Below are positions 16,901-25,356 of a DNA stretch of 64,000 nucleotides, piece after piece. How positions within the stretch are numbered: the stretch's first letter is position 1; the number at the start of each line of letters is the position of its first letter. Below the pieces are notes generated by a model. It was given only the letters and a program-made list of their open reading frames with translations. It was not told the origin of the DNA and did not search any database. The stretch spans positions 186,001-250,000 of the forward strand of contig NZ_BMHP01000005.1 in the NCBI RefSeq assembly GCF_014641075.1, read 5' to 3'. The position numbers and the translations under genes are program-made. The DNA comes from Paenibacillus nasutitermitis (GTDB lineage: Bacteria; Bacillota; Bacilli; Paenibacillales; Paenibacillaceae).

Positions 16901-17756
16901 TGGCCAAAACTCGATAGGTCTCTTTGTCATAGATATGCCGACTCGTCACAACCACTTGATCCCGAACCTGCAATAATTTATCAAAGTGATAATCAGTAAA
17001 GGCTGTATATGTTCCTTTAACTAGCTCCAGATTTGTTGCATCAAGACGGCGTGATCCATAATACACATCGTCCCCCTGTGCAATAACCGGCTTGCCAAAA
17101 TTGTACCCATTGGCATTGATCCGTGATACGACCCGCGAGTTATCTCCCAAATCCAGGGCCATAAAGTCGGACCCCGCCAGGTAAAGCAGGTTCTTCTCTA
17201 TGTTGACTTCCAGATCAGTAAAATTAAAGGAACCTCCACCAGGCGGAGCAATTGCGCTCTCAGTACCAGCGTTCAAGTCATATTTCATAACCGCATAATC
17301 GGATGAGGACAGGTAGTAGATATACTGGTTATCCTTCGATAGCCGATTTACCGTCCTCCCTGTCGCTAACGTCTTTTCTATTGTCCCTGTCGCGATGTCT
17401 ACAACTTTTATTTGATGGGCTCCGCCCAAACCGACATAGATTTTTCCCTGATCAATGACCAGATCTGTTGGAACCGAGCCGATGTCAATCGTCTTCAGGA
17501 GGGTCAGATCGCTGTAACGAATGAATAATAATTGATTTGCCTCTCGTGCAAGCGCGTAAATATTGCCCGACGTTTCATCCAATACCCACTCTGTCAATTC
17601 TTTTCCCGGTAACGATAAGGTGATGCCTGACGATGCAATTTCTTGGGGAGAAGCGGATACGAGCCTGCTCGATTGACTAGGCAGAAACACGAGTTGGGCG
17701 AGCATTACTGCTAAAGATAATACAAAGCAAATAACCCTACGATTTGTTTTCGACAT
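13905..17756 (-). CDS. Secreted beta-propeller protein with three SLH domains
   Basis: The protein is about 1283 residues. An N-terminal signal peptide (VICFVLSLAVMLAQLVFLP) is followed by ~600 residues of YVTN/NHL-like propeller repeats (e.g. VDIATGTIEKTLATGRTVN, NNGSSSIGIVNAADSTVSA). Further Ig-like beta modules, a Gly-rich linker (about 945-975) and a ZU5-like module (VSVDEGLTVSIPANATNKEL) come next. It ends in three SLH domains (FSDISGYWAEANIKLAVSNG; FTDSAKIGAWAQDAVAQAVQ; FADDTDIPKWARSSVALVQQ), which bind pyruvylated wall polymer. ATG 17756 has AGGGA five bases upstream; an in-frame GTG at 17771 overlaps the Shine-Dalgarno region and is less likely. Probably a surface adhesin or polymer-binding protein; the ligand is unknown. 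Confidence 0.92.
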   Translation of the reverse strand: MSKTNRRVICFVLSLAVMLAQLVFLPSQSSRLVSASPQEIASSGITLSLPGKELTEWVLDETSGNIYALAREANQLLFIRYSDLTLLKTIDIGSVPTDLVIDQGKIYVGLGGAHQIKVVDIATGTIEKTLATGRTVNRLSKDNQYIYYLSSSDYAVMKYDLNAGTESAIAPPGGGSFNFTDLEVNIEKNLLYLAGSDFMALDLGDNSRVVSRINANGYNFGKPVIAQGDDVYYGSRRLDATNLELVKGTYTAFTDYHFDKLLQVRDQVVVTSRHIYDKETYRVLANLANFPNESSLALMDSNQNVYIFSYQTISKTKIELPALSYDGHTPSVNQLDLRSPITQWVSDNNHIYALSTENTLLTINKDTMTVDKESYIGSKPVDLDLYNGSLYIANNGSSSIGIVNAADSTVSAAAQLSARMPLQAAAYEDKLFFTSTNIARSNNTLSVYSSVTQSVYEIKNGYFDIDANHIVISPEKGMLYASDDNNMYGIELQHPYKVHNLVNGFGYSTRTLFIDGDAIYAGTKKYSTDQPAQLLATFPDQAIYAKGAYVFTQNAVYDSNSSAKLFDLPFEVGLVDMDASGSVYLVRGNKDPFFTETSGMNQVYKFNSIEDVSHYMDTFTPGESVFLDTNDEAGLVSGFVVFEPAGNDADVDHYTLFFMNEDKQRGQIIGEVYKEDLDNGLYYYNLYGRYPQADQTHIAIFANIKANNNGRYRQSTAYSRTRLWDMPTFLADSITFNDTDSNPNTIGGALSWLPASKEMAGSVYEVYFAGADGIIGSRIASVNTKQAAYQITIPSGTPIPDQALTLAVLYTDNEGETAPYYSITPVLDRITRTPVLEDIKVTNRAGTVNDSITVSQLQAGETVRIYSDEGELLNTATLPPGRSELTINVTHLNAGGGSIYLTLQAPGKAESLVFTKAYLNEYIDNSNGGNGGGTGGGPVGGGGGFGGFGGIIPSPSNDKVTSTNGQLTLPAGKSGEVSVDEGLTVSIPANATNKELKLTIEKVANTQNFITNQEVLVSSIYEILKDFTENFNNPVTLTFVFNPASLKDNQRAVVFYYDETKKTWVEVPGGKINGNKISVDVNHFTKYAVLAVDKPKTVPDKAVPSFSDISGYWAEANIKLAVSNGIVSGYPDGTFKPKSTVTRAEFAVMLMNTLKPQAEATAPLTFTDSAKIGAWAQDAVAQAVQAGYIKGYEDGTFRPSAEITRAEMAAILAKVLGQPAEEAAGTSFADDTDIPKWARSSVALVQQQGIIQGKSNNRFAPDDHATRAEAVTVLLKVLDQKSK

Positions 17757-17910
17757 ACGGTTCCCTGACACTCCCTTATAATATTGGATGAAATACCCAG
17801 ATATAATTATTAATTCTTTATTTTACTTTCGAATCCTTCTCTTCCATAAGTTTTATTTTCAGGCATGGGATCGAAGTTCTTGCTTTGGCCGTGATGCAAT
17901 TATGAATTGC

Positions 17911-17947
17911 AAAATGACCAGACAGCATTACGCTGTCTGGTCATTTT
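17911..17947 (-). terminator. Perfect hairpin terminator after NUDIX gene
   Basis: A 16-bp perfect stem (AAAATGACCAGACAGC and its complement) has loop ATTAC. T-runs on both strands make it potentially bidirectional. It lies about 75 bases beyond the NUDIX stop. Confidence 0.85.
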
Positions 17948-18022
17948 GCCATTTTTACATTCAGTTGTAATCCTGCATAGCATGGATGTCTTAGGCTGGC
18001 AAACGATTAATTGGACAGGTTT

Positions 18023-18454
18023 TTATTCCATCCATTGTCTCGGTCCTATTATGTGGAATAGTTGCTTCCTTTCATGATTACAGGTATCCTGAATTCGTTT
18101 AATCGTAAAGTCACTAATTGGTTTTGGGAGATCATCCATTGAGCAATATCTGCATTCTAAAATTTCAGGCGAACTTGGCTCAGGTATTTGATTGTTTTTG
18201 TTATTTGATATAAAGACAAAGTGATGCATGTCATAGTCTGGATCATAATAGATGCCAGTTAATTGCCCGACTTCGACATCAAGCCCTGTTTCTTCCAGCA
18301 CCTCCCTCTTTGCAGTTTCTTGTACGGATTCATTTACTTCTGCTTTTCCACCTGGAAGATCCCAATTGTTCTTGCCGTAGCTGTGTTTTACTAATAAAAT
18401 GCGTCCTTCTGAATCAGATATTACGGATGCGGAACCCATTAATTTGTTAGACAA
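18023..18454 (-). CDS. NUDIX hydrolase
   Basis: The protein is 143 residues. The Nudix box is complete: GGKAEVNESVQETAKREVLE followed by ETGL (GX5EX7REUXEEXGU, about residues 36-58), which binds Mg2+ and cleaves nucleoside-diphosphate-linked substrates. N-terminal strands (GSASVISDSEGRILLVKHSY) and a DDLPKPIS-type C-terminus are standard. The substrate cannot be predicted. It is monocistronic and ends at the hairpin 17911-17947. Confidence 0.95.
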   Translation of the reverse strand: MSNKLMGSASVISDSEGRILLVKHSYGKNNWDLPGGKAEVNESVQETAKREVLEETGLDVEVGQLTGIYYDPDYDMHHFVFISNNKNNQIPEPSSPEILECRYCSMDDLPKPISDFTIKRIQDTCNHERKQLFHIIGPRQWME

Positions 18455-18558
18455 AATAATGCCCCCTAATAATATATTGGCTTACATCAGGATAACGCCA
18501 ATAAGTGGAAATAAGTTTCAATCAGGATGAAAAAGAAGCAAGGATGCCCGAATCCATT

Positions 18559-20388
18559 TTATTCGATTCTCAAAGCATGTCCGCAACGAGCGCAATATCG
18601 GGTACTCCTTGGAGATAAGGAACCGCAGCCGCTGCAATACAGCTCGCCACCGGTCGCGTCGTCCGAGTCGGGATGCCGCAGTTGCTCTTGCACATAGGGA
18701 TTCATCGTCGAAAGGGTCTGAATCTCTTCTCTTCTGCCGATACGGATCAGGACAGTTAATAAGATGATATCGATACAGCCGATAACAACCATCATCCCGA
18801 TTTTTACCCAGCCATGGTCAAAGCGGTAATCCCACAACGCATGCAAGCCGATGACTATGAGAAGCAGGAGGACCGCGCCGCCAACCTTGTACACGGCACG
18901 CGCGCTGCCAAAGGCTCTCGACTTCGTTGAAGCTGCACCGATCCAGATTGCTGCTGCCGCGATCGCCGTCCACGCTCCATGGCCGAAAGGTGACAATAAG
19001 GCTCTGATCCAGAGAACGGATAACAATCCGACTGAAGACGCCTCTTCCATATGCGACCAACCGTAGATCATGCTTTCTACCGCGGCAAATCCCATGCCTG
19101 CCGTCGCTCCGAATACAACCGCATCCATCAGAAAATGTATTTGCTTCCTCCGGACAAGAGCGATGCACACGAGAAGTTTAACGCTTTCCTCGATCAACGA
19201 GACAAATAACGGCAATCTAAACTGCGAGAAATCCAGGCCGATTCCGCCGCTGCCGAATAGCCACGCCCGCTCCAGGAACCACGCCACAGGAACCGCGAAT
19301 ATCGCGGAAGCCACGAAAATCAGGCTTAATCTCGTCTGTCGGAACCCTAATAACTGATGGTCTCGAATATACGTAACAAACGTAACCGGTCCCACCAGCC
19401 CTCCTACAATCAAAACCACGATGCTCAGCCAACTGTTGTCCAGGAACAGAGCCAGCAGGGACAATGCGATGAAGCTCCCACCCAGCCAAAGAAGCATATC
19501 CATCCAGCGCTCTCTTGCTTTGGGCAGGATGGGGCTGCGTACCTCGGAGACGGTATCTAGCTCTCCCCCAAACTCATCGTTAACTTTGGGAACCAGGTGC
19601 GGAGCCCGGATGTGAAGGATCTCCATAAACTGCTTCTGCAGCGGGGCGTAATAACTCAGCACATACAGAAACTCGCTCTTTCCCATTACCAATAATTCAC
19701 TATCCTCCGATGCCGTAACCGTCACCTCTGAAGGTGTATCGGTCAATAGCATCGCTTCCCCGAAAAAATCGCCTTCGAGCAGAGCTGTCCTTTTTCTTCC
19801 CCTCCCGCAGGCTTCCAGTCTGCCCTTGCTGACCATATAAAATTGATCGGCAAGCGCTCCTTCCGCCACGACGGTTTCGCCTTTCGCAACTTGTCGGACT
19901 GTTGTGACTTCTGCGAGACCGCGAAGCTCGGCGTCAGGAATGACCGACCATATCGTAGCGTTGCGAAGCTTCCGATGAATCATGCGAATGCGGACGGTTA
20001 ACAGCATGCTCTCATGGAACAGCGGGCTGCTTTCAGCAAGAAACTCGAATAAGCGACGATCCAGACACAAAGCCGATACGTCGCCAATCGCGGTTACCCG
20101 AGCAGTCCTGCGTTCGTTTTGCAGCAAACCGATTTCTCCGACTAACGCTCCTGGACCGAGCTCGGCCAGCAGCATCGACTTCCCGACCAGATTACGCGAT
20201 GAAACCTGCACCTTGCCTGTACGAATAAAATAACATTCCTTGCCAATTTCACCTTCAACAAGAAGCGATTGCCCGTCTATGAAATCTATGGATTGAATAG
20301 AACGGGCCGCAATCCGCAGCTCTTTATCCGGGATACCACGCAATAGAGGGAGCTCGTGCAAAAAAGAAAGAGTGTCTTCGGAGGACAT
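18559..20388 (-). CDS. Cyclic-nucleotide-binding / PrsW intramembrane protease fusion with zinc ribbon
   Basis: The protein is 609 residues. Two tandem cNMP-binding domains occupy about 1-125 (GALVGEIGLLQNERRTARV) and 130-265 (GDFFGEAMLLTDTPSEVTV). A multi-span PrsW-type membrane protease (about 295-555) carries the family's conserved residues: E400/E401 (EESVK), E438 (FAAVES), H470 (HGAW) and H516...D520 (HALWD). A C-terminal zinc ribbon (CSGCG...YCARCGH, four Cys) is typical of Firmicute regulatory membrane proteins. PrsW cleaves the anti-sigma factor RsiW in B. subtilis; here ligand binding to the cNMP domains could gate proteolysis (inference). Its stop lies before a terminator-free gap, and its start is 14 bases from the coiled-coil gene at 20403, probably its operon partner. 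Confidence 0.9.
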   Translation of the reverse strand: MSSEDTLSFLHELPLLRGIPDKELRIAARSIQSIDFIDGQSLLVEGEIGKECYFIRTGKVQVSSRNLVGKSMLLAELGPGALVGEIGLLQNERRTARVTAIGDVSALCLDRRLFEFLAESSPLFHESMLLTVRIRMIHRKLRNATIWSVIPDAELRGLAEVTTVRQVAKGETVVAEGALADQFYMVSKGRLEACGRGRKRTALLEGDFFGEAMLLTDTPSEVTVTASEDSELLVMGKSEFLYVLSYYAPLQKQFMEILHIRAPHLVPKVNDEFGGELDTVSEVRSPILPKARERWMDMLLWLGGSFIALSLLALFLDNSWLSIVVLIVGGLVGPVTFVTYIRDHQLLGFRQTRLSLIFVASAIFAVPVAWFLERAWLFGSGGIGLDFSQFRLPLFVSLIEESVKLLVCIALVRRKQIHFLMDAVVFGATAGMGFAAVESMIYGWSHMEEASSVGLLSVLWIRALLSPFGHGAWTAIAAAAIWIGAASTKSRAFGSARAVYKVGGAVLLLLIVIGLHALWDYRFDHGWVKIGMMVVIGCIDIILLTVLIRIGRREEIQTLSTMNPYVQEQLRHPDSDDATGGELYCSGCGSLSPRSTRYCARCGHALRIE

Positions 20389-20402
20389 CTGCTCAACTTC
20401 CC

Positions 20403-21032
20403 TTATCTCATATTGCCGATAATGCTGCTTCTGGAATCCTGCATCTTCTTGATAAAGTTCGTCATCGTTTCGAACGCTTCATTTCGCTTATTACTCAGAC
20501 TTTGCAAACGAAGCATATCCATCTGCTGCGAATTCGATAAAGCGTCGATTTGGCCTTTTACTTGCGACACTAATGCTTCGAGTTCGCCTTTATTTACCGG
20601 CAGCTCTGCGGTAATCCCGGCTTCATCCCTTGCGATTCTCAAGGTTTCTTTCTGGTTGTCATTTATAAGATAATCGGATTTGGCGTCGGCTGGGAATCCT
20701 GCCTTTACCTCTCCCAGTTTGTACTGATAGTTATTTAATTTGGCTATCTGATCATTCCTGGCCTGTACGGCTGCGATTTGATCCTGCAGCTGCTTTTCCA
20801 GTAGTTGTGCGCGTTGCTCTTGAACCGCCTTCATTGCCGTTTCAAGATCCATGCCATTTACATTAATCGTCTCTACCCCGCCCACATTGCCGATCGAATT
20901 CTGCGTCGCGCCTTTGCCCAGCGCGTCATTGATCGTATGGTAGAACGAATTATTGTACATGAGGGCCGAACCCGCAAGTACACCTACAATAAATACACCG
21001 CCAACAGATAGTATCTTTTTCTTCATGCTCAT
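20403..21032 (-). CDS. Membrane-anchored coiled-coil protein, operon partner of the PrsW fusion
   Basis: No named family is recognised. The protein is 209 residues: a basic start, one hydrophobic span (about 7-25, ILSVGGVFIVGVLAGSALM) without a clear cleavage site, then a Gln/Ala/Glu-rich, cysteine-free region. Two coiled-coil stretches stand out (about 65-105, QEQRAQLLEKQLQDQIAAVQ, and 150-200). It is upstream of the cNMP/PrsW gene with 14 bases between, so co-transcription is likely. A single-span protein with an extracytoplasmic coil is the right topology for an intramembrane-protease substrate or for a surface-linked partner; neither is shown. Starts at 21032 and 21026 (MKKK) are both possible. 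Confidence 0.82.
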   Translation of the reverse strand: MSMKKKILSVGGVFIVGVLAGSALMYNNSFYHTINDALGKGATQNSIGNVGGVETINVNGMDLETAMKAVQEQRAQLLEKQLQDQIAAVQARNDQIAKLNNYQYKLGEVKAGFPADAKSDYLINDNQKETLRIARDEAGITAELPVNKGELEALVSQVKGQIDALSNSQQMDMLRLQSLSNKRNEAFETMTNFIKKMQDSRSSIIGNMR

Positions 21033-21104
21033 TCGCCAACTTCCTCTCGTCCCGCTTATTTCATCATATTATTTCCATTATAAGGACGTCAACAGTTTTC
21101 CTAG

Positions 21105-21157
21105 CAAATAAAAAGAGAGGTCCCTCCGTCATTATATGACGTTTGGGACTCCCTCTG
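21105..21157 (-). terminator. Terminator left behind the DinB remnant
   Basis: GAGGTCCC/GGGACTCCCTC and an inner GTCAT/ATGAC form a hairpin. On the minus strand it is followed by TCTCTTTTTATTTG. It would terminate the decayed DinB-like gene ending at 21239. Confidence 0.7.
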
Positions 21158-21238
21158 TCGAATAAGTCCACCGCCTGCAGCACTCCACAACAAAATTATC
21201 GCCGTCACATGGGGTGGTTCAGCCAGTGGCGATTAATA

Positions 21239-21480
21239 CTAAGCTGGCCACGAGCCTTGCAATTTACGGATGAAAATGATTTGTCCGGTATGATAGACAG
21301 CGTGGTAGACAAGATCCGAGACCCACTGGTAAATCGTGATCCCATCCAGTTCGTTCTGCAGGTCTTGATCACTCATCGTGATAAGTTTCTCTCGAATGCG
21401 CATATGTACATCTTTCAATTTCGCAACGGTTTCCTGCCACTCTCCCTCCGTTCTAACTGGCTGGCGAATTCAAACTGCTA
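21239..21480 (-). pseudogene. C-terminal remnant of a DinB-family protein
   Basis: The minus strand reads RTEGEWQETVAKLKD...LQNELDGITIYQWVSDLVYH followed by AVYHTGQIIFIRKLQGSWPA and a stop. This is the C-terminal half of a DinB/DUF664-like putative metal-dependent protein, with the HxxYHxGQI helix intact (metal-ligand His residues). The N-terminal ~80 residues are missing: upstream sequence breaks into other frames by about 21480 and then meets the AlkA remnant. It was lost by the same event that truncated AlkA (see findings). Confidence 0.78.
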
Positions 21481-21530
21481 TCGGTGGATGGAGCATCTCC
21501 AGAACCCGTAAGACTCGACAACAGCGTTGA

Positions 21531-21920
21531 CTTGTAGAAAATGATGTGGTCGACTACGTCGCCGAGCGGGTAAGAGAAGGTTTTCTTGATTTTCAAGCGT
21601 TTGGCGGGATGGATGACGAGGAAGTCGTTCGTTTATTAACCTCCATAAAGGGTGTTGGCCGTTGGACCGCGGAGATGTTTCTTATTTTCTATTTGGGAAG
21701 ACAGGATGTTCTCTCTTTTGGGGATCGTGGACTTAACCGTGCTGCGGAATGGCTTTATGCATCCGAGGATAGCGGCGGTCAATCTCAATTACATCGCAAA
21801 CATGCCCAGTGGAAGCCTTATTCAACTCTTGTATCCCTGTACTTGTGGGAAGCTATCAATATGGGCTTGGTCCAGGCGGGACCCCTAATAAACGATAAAT
21901 CATTGACACCACATCACTGA
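21531..21920 (+). pseudogene. C-terminal remnant of a DNA-3-methyladenine glycosylase (AlkA-type)
   Basis: The fragment of about 125 residues carries the helix-hairpin-helix and catalytic loop of the HhH-GPD superfamily: LLTSIKGVGRWTAEMFLIFY then GRQDVLSFGDRGL with the catalytic Asp, and the closing YSTLVSLYLWEAINMG. Intact homologues have about 200 residues or more; the N-terminal domain is absent here. A GTG at 21546 is in frame but has no good ribosome site. The sequence begins in mid-domain, so this is a truncated gene rather than a small protein. Confidence 0.82.
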
Positions 21921-22095
21921 AAAAAGCTGCCACAAAAGAGACAGATCCCCGTATTGCCCTCAAGCCTCTATTAATTTTTATCGACACCAAAATCCGCAAA
22001 CCTATGCATGTTCCTTAAGTAGCAGAACTTCTCCAAAGAGGTTTTGCTTTTTTTATTTGCATCCCATTCATCACAAATAGTTCGCAAATTATTCA

Positions 22096-22125
22096 TTGAC
22101 AACCCGACTAAAAAGGAAGTATATT
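22096..22125 (+). promoter_or_regulatory. Sigma-A promoter of the siderophore operon
   Basis: TTGACA at 22096-22101 and TATATT at 22120-22125 are separated by 18 bases. The Fur box begins 9 bases past the -10 and would cover the start site. Confidence 0.65.
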
Positions 22126-22133
22126 TATTGACA

Positions 22134-22150
22134 TTGATAATCATTATCAA
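22134..22150 (+). promoter_or_regulatory. Fur box (perfect 7-1-7)
   Basis: TGATAATCATTATCA at 22135-22149 matches the Bacillus Fur consensus TGATAAT-N-ATTATCA exactly and extends to a 17-base palindrome with the flanking T/A. It sits 40 bases before the binding-protein ATG. Iron-dependent repression of the whole four-gene operon follows from established Fur biology. Confidence 0.95.
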
Positions 22151-22188
22151 GACAAAGAATACATTCATGATAAAGGAAGGGTCCTCAC

Positions 22189-23295
22189 ATGAACACAAAA
22201 AGAAAGTTCTCATTCATCACATTATTCATTACCGCTTTGTTTGCTTTAGTGCTGGCAGGTTGTTCCAGTGAGCCGTCCAATTCGACGCCTGCACCCTCTC
22301 CAGCTGCGAATGATGCGGCAAATACTGAAAAAACTCAAACCGATGCTCCCGCTTCCAAGGATGAGAATTCCGGGAATTCCGAGTATCCGATCGTAATTAA
22401 ACATGCTTTTGGCGAAACAGTTATTGAAAGCAAGCCTGAACGTGTCGCTACGATACAATGGGCTAACCACGATGTAGTTCTCGCACTGGGCGTTGTACCC
22501 GTAGGCTTCTCGGCGGCGAATTACGGCGTTCAGGATGACAGCGGACTGCTGCCTTGGACCGCTGCAAAACTCAAGGAACTTAATGTGAGCGAGCCTAATG
22601 TCTTCCAAGATACGGACGGCCTTGATTTTGAAGCTATATCGGATTCGAACCCCGATGTCATTCTTGCGGCTTATTCCGGTATTACCCAGGAAGACTATGA
22701 TATTCTTAGCAAAATCGCTCCTGTTGTGCCGTACCAGTCCAAGCCTTGGGCAACCACGTGGCGTGAGCAAGTGCTGTTCAGTGCAACAGGCATGGGCATG
22801 AAAGCTGAAGGCGAACAACTCATTAAAGACACCGAGAACCTGGTTAAAGAAAAGGCAAGCGCATATCCGCAGCTGCAAGGCAAAAAAGTTGCCTGGGTCA
22901 ACTTCTCGGCTAAAGATATGTCCAAATTTCACATTTATACGCCTGCAGACCCCCGCGGCGATTTTCTGATCGAGCTGGGAATGACTTATCCTGAAAGCAT
23001 CACGAGTCTGATTACGGATCCAACCAGCTACTCATTGAATTTAAGCGCCGAGAATGCGGACGCACTGAACGATGCTGATATCATAATCGGCTATGGCGAT
23101 GAAAGCTTATATGAAGCCGTTAAAGCGGATTCCTTGCTCAGCAAAATCCCGGCCATTCAAAGAGGTTCTGTTGTGTTTATCGGCAACGGCACGCCTTTGG
23201 CAGCTTCCGGGAACCCTAACCCGCTTTCGATATCCTTTACCATTGATGAATATTTGAAATTAATCGCAGGAGCTATCGACAAGATCAATGAATAG
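22189..23295 (+). CDS. Iron-siderophore ABC transporter binding lipoprotein
   Basis: The protein is 368 residues. Signal peptide and lipobox LALVLAGC (actually ending VLAGC) place lipid-modified Cys25 at the mature N-terminus, so it is tethered outside the membrane. A Ser/Pro/Ala-rich linker (26-65) precedes the two-lobed periplasmic-binding fold (HAFGETVIESKPERVATIQW, NPDVILAAYSG, GSVVFIGNGTPL) of the FhuD/FepB class. It captures ferric siderophore for the FecCD permeases at 23288 and 24325 and the ATPase at 25356. The gene ends overlapping the next start by eight bases. Fur-controlled (22134-22150). Confidence 0.95.
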   Translation: MNTKRKFSFITLFITALFALVLAGCSSEPSNSTPAPSPAANDAANTEKTQTDAPASKDENSGNSEYPIVIKHAFGETVIESKPERVATIQWANHDVVLALGVVPVGFSAANYGVQDDSGLLPWTAAKLKELNVSEPNVFQDTDGLDFEAISDSNPDVILAAYSGITQEDYDILSKIAPVVPYQSKPWATTWREQVLFSATGMGMKAEGEQLIKDTENLVKEKASAYPQLQGKKVAWVNFSAKDMSKFHIYTPADPRGDFLIELGMTYPESITSLITDPTSYSLNLSAENADALNDADIIIGYGDESLYEAVKADSLLSKIPAIQRGSVVFIGNGTPLAASGNPNPLSISFTIDEYLKLIAGAIDKINE

Positions 23296-24328
23296 TTCAT
23301 CGATTTCGAACAACAACCGGCTAAGCTCGCATATCCCGAGGAATTTCACCTTGGTTCTGGTCATTTGTATCGTCTCACTGGTCTTATGCGTGATTGCCTC
23401 GCTGGTCTTGGGCTCCCGGCCGGTGCGGTTCCATGAATTAATCGACGGGTTATTTCACCAGGACGTAGACTCCTACGGGGCAAACGTGGTTCGCAAGCGG
23501 ATTTCCCGGACCGTCTTCAGTTTATTTTGCGGTGCGGCACTCGGAGTTTCCGGAGCGCTTATGCAAGCGGTCACTCGTAACCCAATTGCCGACCCGAGTA
23601 TACTGGGCGTGAATACAGGCGCATCGTTGTTCGTGGTGTGCGGCATTGCGTTCCTGAACATAAGCACCGCCAATCAATATATATGGCTGGCTTTGGCAGG
23701 GGCTGCGATAACTGCGTTGTTCGTATTCGGAATCGGCTCAATGGGGCGTGGCGGCGCCACGCCCATTAAGCTTGTCTTAGCCGGAGCTGCCACAAGTGCC
23801 GCCCTGTCTTCTCTGGTCACCGCCATCATCATTCCACGCTCTTATGTCATGGATCAATTCCGATTCTGGCAAGTGGGAAGCGTCGGCTCGGCAACCTGGA
23901 GCGCTATTGGCACTTTCATTCCGTTCCTGCTCGTCGGATTGCTGGTCGGTTTTATTACCGCTCCGGCACTAAATGCGTTGGCGCTGGGAGACGATGTAGC
24001 GACCGGATTAGGCGTTCGTACAGGAACACTAAGGCTCATTGCGGCTCTTGCAGGTGTTCTATTGTGCGGCGCAACTACTGCCATGGCAGGACCTATTGGT
24101 TTCATCGGGCTGTTATCCACACATGTTATTCGACTTATTCTTGGACCCGATTTGCGCTTTATTATACCGATGTCAGCTCTTTCCGGAGCCATTATTCTGA
24201 CGATATCCGATGTAGGCGGCAGGCTCATCGGCAGTCCGGGTGAGCTTGAAGTCGGTGTTGTCACAGCGTTTATTGGAGCCCCCATCCTAATCATAGTAGC
24301 TATGAGATCGAAAGTGCGCTCATTATGA
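23288..24328 (+). CDS. FecCD-type siderophore permease, first subunit
   Basis: The protein is 346 residues with about nine to ten hydrophobic spans. FecCD family hallmarks are RISRTVFSLFCGAALGVSGA, MQAVTRNPIADPSILGVNTG, AGPIGFIGLLSTHVIRLILG and the C-terminal GELEVGVVTAFIGAPILI. It forms half of the membrane channel for ferric siderophore. The ATG overlaps the end of the binding-protein gene and its stop overlaps the next permease start (ATGA), so the operon is tightly coupled. Confidence 0.96.
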   Translation: MNSSSISNNNRLSSHIPRNFTLVLVICIVSLVLCVIASLVLGSRPVRFHELIDGLFHQDVDSYGANVVRKRISRTVFSLFCGAALGVSGALMQAVTRNPIADPSILGVNTGASLFVVCGIAFLNISTANQYIWLALAGAAITALFVFGIGSMGRGGATPIKLVLAGAATSAALSSLVTAIIIPRSYVMDQFRFWQVGSVGSATWSAIGTFIPFLLVGLLVGFITAPALNALALGDDVATGLGVRTGTLRLIAALAGVLLCGATTAMAGPIGFIGLLSTHVIRLILGPDLRFIIPMSALSGAIILTISDVGGRLIGSPGELEVGVVTAFIGAPILIIVAMRSKVRSL

Positions 24329-25356
24329 CAAATCAATCGATTGCATTTATTATGTCGGGCAGACGTCAAAGACGCCGCCGATGGATACTGGTTACGGGCT
24401 TTCTTGCCGTACTTGCATGTATTCTTGGCTGTGTCATGCTTTTACTGGGGAGCACCATCTATCCGGTTAAAGATGTTATTCGAACGCTGGCGGGAGAGCA
24501 CATCAAAGGCGTTTCTTTTGCGGTTAATACGATCCGGCTGCCGAGAATGCTGGCAGGCCTTTTTGCCGGATTTGCTTTTGGCATTGCCGGCTACACCTTC
24601 CAGACGATGCTGCGTAATCCTCTTGCGAATCCAAATGTCATCGGCATTACTTCCGGTTCGAGCGCGGCGGCTGTTTTCTGCATAACCGTACTTCAAACAA
24701 GCGGAGCTGTTGTTTCCGTCGCTTCCGTGATTGCGGGTCTTGCTACTGTACTATTGATTTATATATTATCCAGAGGAACGTCATTTTCCATCGGGCGGTT
24801 AATCCTTATCGGGATCGGTATTCAGGCCATGCTTGACGCTGTCATTTCCTATCTTCTGCTGGTTAGCGCGGAACAGGATGTTCCCGCAGCGCTCAGATGG
24901 CTCACAGGCAGCCTCAACGGATCACAAATGCACGAGCTGCCGCCTCTTTTTATAACCGTGTTGATCTTTGCGCCTGTCGTGATCGTGCTGGGCAAACATC
25001 TGAGTATCCTGGAACTTGGCGAACAATCGGCTTCTTCTCTCGGTGTGAGCACGGACAGGACAAGAATTCTGCTTATCGTCAGTTCCGTCTTCATGATTGC
25101 TATTGCTACTGCTACCACGGGTCCAATAGCCTTTGTCTCCTTCCTTGCGGGACCGATCGCAAAAAGACTGGTCGGAGTTGGTTTCTCCAACGTCATTCCG
25201 GCAGGACTTGTTGGCGTCAATTTGGTCCTGGCGGCAGATCTGATCGGACAATTTGCTTTTGAGTACAGATTCCCCGTAGGCATCATTACCGGATTACTCG
25301 GAGCGCCTTATCTGATCTTCCTGTTAATCCGCATGAATCGAAAGGGAGAATTATAA
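24325..25356 (+). CDS. FecCD-type siderophore permease, second subunit
   Basis: The protein is 343 residues with multiple spans. Hallmarks are TIRLPRMLAGLFAGFAFGIA, QTMLRNPLANPNVIGITSGS, GPIAFVSFLAGPIAKRLVG and GIITGLLGAPYLIFLL. It pairs with the 23288 product as the second channel half. Start and stop overlap the neighbouring genes (ATGA at the start, one shared base with the ATPase). Confidence 0.96.
   Translation: MTNQSIAFIMSGRRQRRRRWILVTGFLAVLACILGCVMLLLGSTIYPVKDVIRTLAGEHIKGVSFAVNTIRLPRMLAGLFAGFAFGIAGYTFQTMLRNPLANPNVIGITSGSSAAAVFCITVLQTSGAVVSVASVIAGLATVLLIYILSRGTSFSIGRLILIGIGIQAMLDAVISYLLLVSAEQDVPAALRWLTGSLNGSQMHELPPLFITVLIFAPVVIVLGKHLSILELGEQSASSLGVSTDRTRILLIVSSVFMIAIATATTGPIAFVSFLAGPIAKRLVGVGFSNVIPAGLVGVNLVLAADLIGQFAFEYRFPVGIITGLLGAPYLIFLLIRMNRKGEL

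Noticed and set aside
21143..21511. 122-codon plus-strand frame
   Set aside because: The opposite strand encodes a recognisable DinB C-terminus, and the plus frame has no family features or ribosome site.
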